From: Treponema bryantii
GTDB taxonomy: Bacteria; Spirochaetota; Spirochaetia; Treponematales; Treponemataceae
Length of the DNA stretch: 64,000 nucleotides
Assembly: GCF_900113965.1 (NCBI RefSeq)
Contig: NZ_FORI01000005.1
Coordinates: 124,001-188,000 of the forward strand
Direction of reading: 5' to 3'
A program made the position numbers and the translations under genes. Shown piece after piece: positions 58,379 through 64,000 of the stretch; within the stretch, counting starts at the first letter, position 1, and each line of letters opens with the position of its first letter. The notes beneath the pieces were generated by a model that was not told where the DNA came from, did not search any database, and saw only the letters and a program-made list of their open reading frames with translations.

Positions 58379-58383
58379 GATTT

Positions 58384-58920
58384 TTATTCAGAAACTACAT
58401 TCAGAATGATTTCACTTCCATCTGAGCCTTCAAGATAGAACTGAGGAATTACCGATTCGCTGTTATTTGCTGAGCGGCATGCAACGGCAACCTGTCGTTC
58501 GTACAGGCAGTAAGTAATGTCTTTATTCAGATAAACACTTTCGCTGCTATAATAATCTTCTGGCTGAAGCTGATAGCAGTCTTCAAAAGTAAAATAAACC
58601 TTATAATACCCTTCTGGTAAATCAAGAATCATATCTTCTCCGCCGGAACGGATTGAACGGTTATAACCTGAGTTTGCATAAGTTACGATGTTATCTTTTT
58701 TAACACACCAATCGGTTACCATATAAGAAGTCTGATTTTTACAGGTAATGCTGTATTTTTCAACAGTGGTTGTGATAGTTGTTGTAGATGTAGAAGTTGC
58801 AGTTGTTGTTGGTTTCTTTTCGATAACAATTTCAGGGTCTTCTGTTGTTCCTACAATGATACAACTTGATAACATAAGTGCTGTGATGCTAATAGAAAGA
58901 ATTAAAAATATCTTTTTCAT
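58384..58920 (-). CDS. Lipoprotein, paralogue B of a tandem pair
   Basis: 178 residues. Lipobox L-M-L-S-S-C, then a Thr-rich linker (T-T-T-A-T-S-T-S-T-T-T-I-T-T-T), then the domain shared with paralogue A, then a C-terminal part not found there (E-R-Q-V-A-V-A-C-R-S-A-N; L-E-G-S-D-G-S-E-I). The pair probably arose by local duplication. Shine-Dalgarno gggag precedes ATG 58920. Function unknown. Confidence 0.8.
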   Translation of the reverse strand: MKKIFLILSISITALMLSSCIIVGTTEDPEIVIEKKPTTTATSTSTTTITTTVEKYSITCKNQTSYMVTDWCVKKDNIVTYANSGYNRSIRSGGEDMILDLPEGYYKVYFTFEDCYQLQPEDYYSSESVYLNKDITYCLYERQVAVACRSANNSESVIPQFYLEGSDGSEIILNVVSE

Positions 58921-58975
58921 AAAAAATCTCCCGTGTTTGAGTTTGTTTACATATATTTAGACACGCGGGAAATAA

Positions 58976-59005
58976 AAAAAGTGCACTTTTTAGTGCACTT
59001 TTTTT
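58976..59005. terminator. Bidirectional terminator between 58920 and the RecA-like gene
   Basis: aaaaagtgcact pairs with agtgcacttttt, 4-nt loop, with A and T runs on both sides. It serves the RecA-like gene on the minus strand. Confidence 0.85.
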
Positions 59006-59012
59006 GAATTTA

Positions 59013-59037
59013 TGTGGTTTCGACAGACTCAACCACA
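59013..59037. repeat. Short dispersed repeat, family R1
   Basis: tgtggtttcgacagactcaa followed by ccaca: a minimal R1 unit with no inner hairpin. Confidence 0.7.
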
Positions 59038-59047
59038 GTATATTCTC

Positions 59048-59707
59048 TTATGCTTTAGTCATAAGCAGTGTTTTTGCATCAAGGCTTACTTTTCCTTCGC
59101 CATTCTTAAGAATAGAGAGGGAAAGTGCTTTTCCTTCTGCTGCAAGATGTGCAACTGTTGCAAAGTTGTCGAGTTTTGCTGCATCAAGAGTTCCCTTGAG
59201 GTCTGCTGCTTCGTTTGTGAAGCTGAACCATGCTGTCATCTTTTCTTTTTTGATGAAATCTCCAAAGCATTTGATGTCATCAGCAGAAGTTTTATTCATA
59301 TCAAGACCATCTACTACAACGGCAGAAATAGAAGTTCCTCCGTCTTTGAGAGCCTTTATTGTATTTACAACCTTTGGAAGAGTGAATGTTTCCTGATTGA
59401 AGTTCAAGATTGTACGGTTGCGTACAATTTCTTCATTTACCTCATCAAGATTTAAACTCTTTTTCTTTGCAATTTCTGAAAGCACACTTGAGTACCATGC
59501 AATAACGTTTGACGACTGCTGATCAAAAGAAACGTGTACGAGGGCTTTGTCATTGAGAAGACTGTCGATTCCGAACTGAACCAGAATAGATGTTTTTCCA
59601 AGACCTTTTTTTGCTGTTATGAGTCCCATTTCGCCGTCTTTCAAACCTGCATTTGTTGCGTCAAAATATCTCACAGGGCTGTGAGCAATTAAATCTTTTT
59701 TATCCAT
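59048..59707 (-). CDS. RecA/DnaB-like P-loop ATPase of unknown role
   Basis: 219 residues. Walker A is T-A-K-K-G-L-G-K-T-S (about 31-40); Walker B-like strand A-V-V-V-D-G-L-D near 130; strands such as L-V-H-V-S-F-D-Q-Q near 57 match the RecA/KaiC core. It is shorter than DnaB or RadA and lacks their extra domains. No partner gene is adjacent. The Shine-Dalgarno aggagg is the edge of the same 90-bp repeat that precedes ilvB. Function unknown. Confidence 0.72.
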   Translation of the reverse strand: MDKKDLIAHSPVRYFDATNAGLKDGEMGLITAKKGLGKTSILVQFGIDSLLNDKALVHVSFDQQSSNVIAWYSSVLSEIAKKKSLNLDEVNEEIVRNRTILNFNQETFTLPKVVNTIKALKDGGTSISAVVVDGLDMNKTSADDIKCFGDFIKKEKMTAWFSFTNEAADLKGTLDAAKLDNFATVAHLAAEGKALSLSILKNGEGKVSLDAKTLLMTKA

Positions 59708-59711
59708 AGTT

Positions 59712-59802
59712 ACCTCCTGAGTAAGGCCGCCCGGTAGGCGGCCGGTGATAGATAGAAAAGCGTTAAAAAAAATTGCGAAAGCAATTTTTTAGCTTATCCT
59801 TT
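59712..59802. repeat. 90-bp repeat carrying the RecA-like gene's ribosome site (near-identical to 21347-21436)
   Basis: Hairpin ggccgcc/ggcggcc plus an R4 core, as at ilvB. Differences from the ilvB copy are confined to a few bases. It lies directly before the start codon. Confidence 0.85.
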
Positions 59803-59869
59803 TCAAATTTTCGAGTACAACTGATACTCAGTTGTTTAATATATTCTAAACTGTGAATTGATATAAAGC

Positions 59870-59962
59870 AAGCCTAAAATCGAAGAACCGTTAAAAAGCA
59901 AGCCGATAGGGTTGCTTTAGGTTCATCGAAAGAACGGCTCAGAGGCAAGCTGTGCTTGCCGA
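59870..59962. repeat. R4 terminator-shaped repeat (reverse match to 39439-39530)
   Basis: Core 59880-59929. On the minus strand: outer arms tcgatgaacc / ggttcttcga, taaa, inner hairpin gcaaccc-tatc-ggcttgc, tttttaac. The flank cggcaagcacagcttgcctc is shared with the other copy. The gap 59803-59869 is A+T-rich and shows nothing I can name. Confidence 0.85.
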
Positions 59963-59963
59963 T

Positions 59964-59991
59964 AAAAAAAAGACCGTCCGAGTGGACGGCC
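59964..59991 (-). terminator. Terminator of fusA
   Basis: On the minus strand ggccgtcc pairs with ggacggtc, 4-nt loop, followed by TTTTTTTT. It lies 118 nt past the fusA stop, beyond a structured repeat. Confidence 0.85.
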
Positions 59992-59998
59992 TTTTGAG

Positions 59999-60097
59999 AT
60001 GCCGAAACTTAGGGAGCGACAGCTTTAGCTGGCAAAATGCTCCAGTGGAGCATTTTGAGCGAGTCTCCGAGCAGCTATGCTGCGAAGGGTTCGGCAT
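59999..60097. repeat. 99-nt branched palindromic element in the fusA 3' region
   Basis: Outer arms atgccgaa / ttcggcat enclose a perfect 11-bp hairpin (caaaatgctcc, 60033-60043, with ggagcattttg, 60047-60057), a gcagc-tat-gctgc hairpin (60071-60083), and an agct-ttagct hairpin near 60020. The fold would be cloverleaf-like. It starts 12 nt after the fusA stop. Confidence 0.7.
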
Positions 60098-60108
60098 GAC
60101 GTCAGCTG

Positions 60109-62205
60109 TTATTTCTTACCAGCTTCCTTTGCTGCCTTGTGCTTAGCGATGAGTTCATCAGCAACAGCGTTAGGAACTTTACCGTACTTGAGGAATTCCA
60201 TTGTGAATTCACCCTTACCCTGAGTTGAAGAACGGAGGATAGTAGAGAATCCGAACATTTCTGAAAGTGGAACTTCTGCGTTTACAGTAGATGTGTTGTT
60301 TTCATCAGTTGAATCAACAATTACACCACGGCGCTGGTTGATAAGACCAAACAAGTTACCCTGGAACTCAGTAGGTGCAGTCATCTGTACCTTCATGATT
60401 GGTTCGAGGATTACTGGCTTAGCCTTGAGGTAACCTTCGCGGAAAGCACCAATAGCAGCAATCTGGAATGCGTTATCGTTAGAGTCTACAGGGTGGTACT
60501 GACCATCATTAATTGTGATCTTAACACCTACGATAGGAGCTCCAATCAAAGAACCTTCCTTCATAGCCTTCTGGAAACCTTTATCACAAGAAGGAATGTA
60601 TTCGTTAGGAATAGCACCACCCTTAATTGCGTCTACGAACTCGTAGTCTTTCTCAGAATCTGGCTCCATGAAGCCGGCAACACGACCGTACTGACCAGAA
60701 CCACCAGTCTGCTTCTTGTGAGTGTAGTTAAAGTCACCCCGCTGAGTGATAGATTCGCGGTAAGCAACCTGTGGAGCACCTGTTGTTACTTCACAGTTGT
60801 ATTCACGCTTCATACGCTCAACGTATACTTCGAGGTGAAGCTCACCCATACCCTTAATGATTGTTTCGTTAGATTCTGGGTCTGTGTATACGCGGAATGT
60901 AGGGTCTTCCTTAGTAAAGCGGTTAAGAGCCTTAGACATCTGCATAGAAGCCTGCTTGTCTTTTGGAGTAATAGACAAAGAAATTACAGGCTCTGGAACG
61001 TACATAGAAGCCATAGAGTAGTTTACTCCACCGCTTACGAATGTATCACCAGATGCACAGTCAACACCAAAGAGTGCAACGATATCACCTGCACAACCTT
61101 CGTTGATATCTTCCATCTGAGCAGAGTTCATACGTACAAGACGTCCAACCTTGAACTTCTTCTTTGTACGAGTATTGTAGAGTTCTTCACCCTTCTTAAT
61201 TTTACCCTGGTAAACACGAGTATATGTAAGCTGACCATACTGACCATCATCAAGTTTGAAACCAAGTGCAACACATGGCTTGTTATCAACTGATTCAAGT
61301 TCTACTTCAGCTTCGTTGTTGTCGAGGTCGAGAGCAACGTTGCGTACTTCGTTTGGAGCTGGGAGGTAGCGAACAACTGCGTCGAGCAATGGCTGGATAC
61401 CTTTGTTTACGTGAGCTGAACCACAGAATACACCTACGAACTGTTCAGCAAGAGTTCCCTTACGGATAGCAGCGATAATCTTATCTTCTGCAACTCCATC
61501 ATAACCCTTTTCCATGATTTCTTCCATCAAAGAATCGTCGAACATAGAAGCTGCGTCGAGAAGTTCTTCGCGGTACTTTTCTGCGTCATCTTTCATGTTT
61601 GCAGGAATTTCTGCAATGCGGAGGTCTTCACCGTTTGGTCCGTCGAAGTAGATAGCCTTCATAGCAACGAGATCTACAACACCTTCGAGTTTGTCTTCAA
61701 GACCAATTGGAAGCTCCATCATATAAGCGTTCAAGCCGAGCTTTTCGCGAAGCTGCATGCGAACGCGAACTGGGTTTGCACCCTGACGGTCACACTTGTT
61801 TACAAATGCAACACGAGGTACATGGTAGCGCTTAAGCTGGCGGTCTACAGTGATTGACTGTGACTGAACACCGGCAACGGCACAAAGAATCATGATAGCG
61901 CCGTCCAAAACGCGGAGAGAACGTTCTACTTCTACAGTGAAGTCAACGTGACCCGGTGTGTCGATAAGGTTGATTGTGTAGTCTTTCCACTGAACCTGAG
62001 TAGCAGCAGACTGGATTGTGATACCACGCTCACGTTCCAGTTCCATGTTATCCATTACAGCACCAACACCGTCCTTACCACGAACTTCGTGAATTGCGTG
62101 AATCTTGTTACAGTAGAACAAGATACGTTCTGAAGTTGTTGTCTTTCCAGAGTCAATGTGGGCACTGATACCGATATTTCTTACTTTTGAAATATCCCAA
62201 GCCAT
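60109..62205 (-). CDS. fusA: Elongation factor G, spirochaete/mitochondrial-like type
   Basis: 698 residues, GTPase of ribosome translocation. G1 is A-H-I-D-S-G-K-T-T (Ser in place of the usual Ala), G2 R-G-I-T-I, G3 D-T-P-G-H, G4 N-K-C-D. Domains II-V follow, with [13 protein letters not shown] in domain IV. The [21 protein letters not shown] and V-Q-S-Q-S-I-T-V features match the spdEFG/mitochondrial EF-G1 branch, not the common bacterial EF-G, as known for spirochaetes. I prefer ATG 62205, with agagg 8 nt upstream, to ATG 62211. Confidence 0.93.
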   Translation of the reverse strand: MAWDISKVRNIGISAHIDSGKTTTSERILFYCNKIHAIHEVRGKDGVGAVMDNMELERERGITIQSAATQVQWKDYTINLIDTPGHVDFTVEVERSLRVLDGAIMILCAVAGVQSQSITVDRQLKRYHVPRVAFVNKCDRQGANPVRVRMQLREKLGLNAYMMELPIGLEDKLEGVVDLVAMKAIYFDGPNGEDLRIAEIPANMKDDAEKYREELLDAASMFDDSLMEEIMEKGYDGVAEDKIIAAIRKGTLAEQFVGVFCGSAHVNKGIQPLLDAVVRYLPAPNEVRNVALDLDNNEAEVELESVDNKPCVALGFKLDDGQYGQLTYTRVYQGKIKKGEELYNTRTKKKFKVGRLVRMNSAQMEDINEGCAGDIVALFGVDCASGDTFVSGGVNYSMASMYVPEPVISLSITPKDKQASMQMSKALNRFTKEDPTFRVYTDPESNETIIKGMGELHLEVYVERMKREYNCEVTTGAPQVAYRESITQRGDFNYTHKKQTGGSGQYGRVAGFMEPDSEKDYEFVDAIKGGAIPNEYIPSCDKGFQKAMKEGSLIGAPIVGVKITINDGQYHPVDSNDNAFQIAAIGAFREGYLKAKPVILEPIMKVQMTAPTEFQGNLFGLINQRRGVIVDSTDENNTSTVNAEVPLSEMFGFSTILRSSTQGKGEFTMEFLKYGKVPNAVADELIAKHKAAKEAGKK

Positions 62206-62238
62206 ATTCATACCTCTTTAAAAAAAATTATTCCTAAA

Positions 62239-62244
62239 ATTATA
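62239..62244 (-). promoter_or_regulatory. -10 box of fusA
   Basis: TATAAT on the minus strand, about 33 nt before ATG 62205; -35 region TTTCAT at 16 bp is weak. Unlike many genes here, fusA has a leader with a Shine-Dalgarno. Confidence 0.55.
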
Positions 62245-62307
62245 GTATCACGTTATTTTAATGAAAAAAATACTTCTATTCAAGATATTAACCCCATAAA
62301 TAGTAAA

Positions 62308-63714
62308 TCAAAAATCAAAGGAGGCTGAGGCCTTGGCCTGGACTTTTAGATGTTTGAAGTTTAATGTGCCGGTAATTGCGGCAGAAAATTTCTTTTCTGT
62401 GATTTGCCCGTCTTTTGAGGAGAGGGTAACTGCGCTGCTTCCGCTTACCTTGTGTTTTGTGTTACTGGCAATGTTCAGTTGAAGCTTGTATTTTGTTCTT
62501 CCCTGTGTGGTGTCCAGGTCCAGCGTGTTGGCTTGTTCCATGGAATCTGAAAATTGTTTTTCTATAGATAAAAGGAGGGAAGGGGTGAGCTTTTTAAGGT
62601 ACCAGGAATTATTAATTTGGATTAAGGCTGATTGATTTTTTAGTTTGTCTGGAGCGAGTTCTGCAGACTGGGCTGTTAGCAGCATTGTTTCTGAAACGGA
62701 AAACGAAATTGAGGTGAGGCTTGTGTTCAGTTGGAGGCCGGTATTTATGCGAACGGGATGTTCTGCCTTCATCAGATTAAAACGTGTATAGCCGTTGAGC
62801 CCGAACTTGAGGAAGGCAAGTTCTGTGCTTTTAAGCAGCAGAGGTTTTGATGTGATTACTCCGGCTTTGAACTGGCAGCACGGTTCGTGCTTTTTACCGG
62901 AACTTGTGAGAACATCTTCATACTGGTTCAGGAAGGCGGATGTAGAGAACTCGGTACGTTTTATTGTAACTTTGACATCTGCCCTATACGCGGCTGTATA
63001 TGGTCCAAAGGGAGTTTCGTATAACACAGCCATAAGACCTGAATAAAGCCCTGCTTTAGATTTTTTACTTTTATAATCAGAAGAAAATTGAAACATAGAA
63101 CAAAAATGTGAACCTGCCTCATAAAACGGTGACTCAAGAAACCAGGAAGAAGTACTGTTATCATCATAAAAGAAATTGCCCGCCGTAAACTGGGTGTTGA
63201 GACTAAGCTGATTTGAAAAGAACTTGTTTGAAATCATAGTGGAAAAAACTGGGCTGGCATTTTCGGGAGATACCCAGAGGTTCATTGTTACGGAGAGCGG
63301 CTTTTTTATGAGGTCTTTGAATTTAATCTGGCAGAAGCTGCTTTCCGGTTTTGAAAAGCTTGAGGTTCCGGGAAGGCTTATACTGAGCGGCGTGGTGGAA
63401 ATAAGCCCGTTTGAAAATGGGGAAGTCCCGTTACTCAGCTCGGGGGAGTTTAAGCGGGAAAGGGAGCCTGAGGCAGAAAGGTTTCCCACCTTCAGTTCAA
63501 ATGGGAGTTGTTTTATGTAGTTTCCTGTTGTAAGTAATAAGCCTATGTTGAACTTGTCCGGGCGGTTTGCTGTTCTGAATTCCATAAGAGGAGTAAGGAT
63601 TTTTATGCCGGCAGTTTTTTGTGTATCGGCATACATTTCAAGCCGTGCGGGGGTAGTTGCAAAAAACGGCCAGTTCAAAATCATCAATATTGTAAATAAA
63701 AAGTATTTTCTCAC
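62308..63714 (-). CDS. Exported beta-barrel-like protein of unknown function
   Basis: 468 residues from GTG 63714. Signal peptide M-R-K-Y-F-L-F-T-I-L-M-I-L-N-W-P-F-F-A-T-T. The mature part is Ser/Thr/Leu-rich with many alternating strands and ends A-S-A-S-F-D-F, again an outer-membrane barrel-like terminal Phe. No family recognised. The open frame begins at TTG 63732, but those six codons add nothing to the signal peptide and overlap TATTTATATA, a likely -10 region. Single gene between fusA and a SPOR gene. Confidence 0.72.
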   Translation of the reverse strand: MRKYFLFTILMILNWPFFATTPARLEMYADTQKTAGIKILTPLMEFRTANRPDKFNIGLLLTTGNYIKQLPFELKVGNLSASGSLSRLNSPELSNGTSPFSNGLISTTPLSISLPGTSSFSKPESSFCQIKFKDLIKKPLSVTMNLWVSPENASPVFSTMISNKFFSNQLSLNTQFTAGNFFYDDNSTSSWFLESPFYEAGSHFCSMFQFSSDYKSKKSKAGLYSGLMAVLYETPFGPYTAAYRADVKVTIKRTEFSTSAFLNQYEDVLTSSGKKHEPCCQFKAGVITSKPLLLKSTELAFLKFGLNGYTRFNLMKAEHPVRINTGLQLNTSLTSISFSVSETMLLTAQSAELAPDKLKNQSALIQINNSWYLKKLTPSLLLSIEKQFSDSMEQANTLDLDTTQGRTKYKLQLNIASNTKHKVSGSSAVTLSSKDGQITEKKFSAAITGTLNFKHLKVQAKASASFDF

Positions 63715-63784
63715 ACTATATAAATAGAACAAACCATTTAAAAAGCGGAAGTTTTTTCAGACGATTTTTGATTTTTCTGCAAAA

Positions 63785-63821
63785 AAAAGGAACTGTCTGA
63801 CCATCTCAAACAGTTCCTTTT
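63785..63821 (-). terminator. Terminator of the SPOR-domain gene at the window edge
   Basis: aaaaggaactgt pairs with acagttcctttt; on the minus strand it is followed by TTTTTT. Confidence 0.85.
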
Positions 63822-63862
63822 GTAAAGGAGTATAAAACAGGACTTTTTTAATTATTATATAA

Positions 63863-64000
63863 TTAAATTGTTGTGCTTGTTATATAACTGTCGCCTGCGT
63901 TATCAATATCATTGATCTTGATAATTCTTGTACGCCAGTACTCTGCTTCACTCTTTGTTGTATATGGACCTACGCGTACGCGGTAGTAAAGCTTGTCTTT
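63863..64000 (-). CDS. SPOR-domain protein (C-terminal end only)
   Basis: The last 45 residues of a gene that enters from the right edge. L-Y-Y-R-V-R-V-G-P-Y-T-T-K-S-E-A-E-Y-W is the typical second half of a SPOR domain (R-V-x-V-G-P-Y), so the protein probably binds peptidoglycan. The N-terminal part lies outside the window. Confidence 0.75.
   Translation of the reverse strand, partial: KDKLYYRVRVGPYTTKSEAEYWRTRIIKINDIDNAGDSYITSTTI

Noticed and set aside
59999-60097. tRNA or tmRNA-like gene
   Set aside because: The fold is branched but there is no T-psi-C loop, no anticodon loop and no acceptor end.
60493-61293. 266-codon open frame antisense to fusA
   Set aside because: Shadow of strongly biased fusA codons; no start site and no recognisable domain.

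Overview
The window reads as chromosome of a Treponema-like spirochaete, probably a plant-polysaccharide-using gut or rumen treponeme. Evidence: a class I (archaeal-type) lysyl-tRNA synthetase, a mitochondrial-like spirochaete EF-G, a PnrA/TmpC-type BMP nucleoside transporter, many lipoproteins, an RND pump, and a TonB-dependent receptor of a diderm cell. The genus call is inference. I saw no tRNA or rRNA gene, no CRISPR array and no transposase.

Layout. 1-5754: end of a TolC gene, adaptor, RND pump and a PII-like companion. 5828-8012: prfA-prmC. 8493-11628: ferrous iron uptake (feoA, feoA, feoB, small Cys-rich protein) behind a DtxR-type operator. 11764-12426: HAD phosphatase. 12457-17100: cobalamin riboswitch, two unknown lipoproteins, BtuB-like receptor. 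17087-21592: attenuated ilvB followed by an NFACT/RqcH protein and an unknown protein. 21700-22800: hairpin array and a decayed gene. 22832-27267: beta-barrel, lipoprotein and a RarA fusion. 27368-29013: folD-folE2. 29434-33250: LacI regulator, miaB, small membrane protein, SPOR lipoprotein-like protein. 33368-35104: EttA-like ABC-F. 35155-48287: hemicellulose locus (GH5, GH1, carboxylesterase, Lpl-type ABC importer without ATPase, AraC regulator, two GH43, CE1 esterase) with AAACGTTT operators. 48548-52593: lysS and a chemoreceptor. 52583-57004: BMP nucleoside ABC operon and MarR. 57065-64000: membrane protein, two paralogous lipoproteins, RecA-like ATPase, fusA, outer-membrane barrel-like protein, and the end of a SPOR protein.

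Two genome-wide habits stand out. First, eleven genes have a promoter -10 box 6-8 nt before the start codon, several with a -35 exactly 17 bp further up, so they look leaderless; other genes here have ordinary Shine-Dalgarno sites. Second, intergenic spaces carry several families of modular palindromic repeats. Their frameworks are constant while inner hairpins are swapped or co-vary. They sit next to start codons, inside the cobalamin riboswitch, nested in one another, and once in frame inside a coding sequence. Several open reading frames extend upstream through these repeats; I trimmed those starts.
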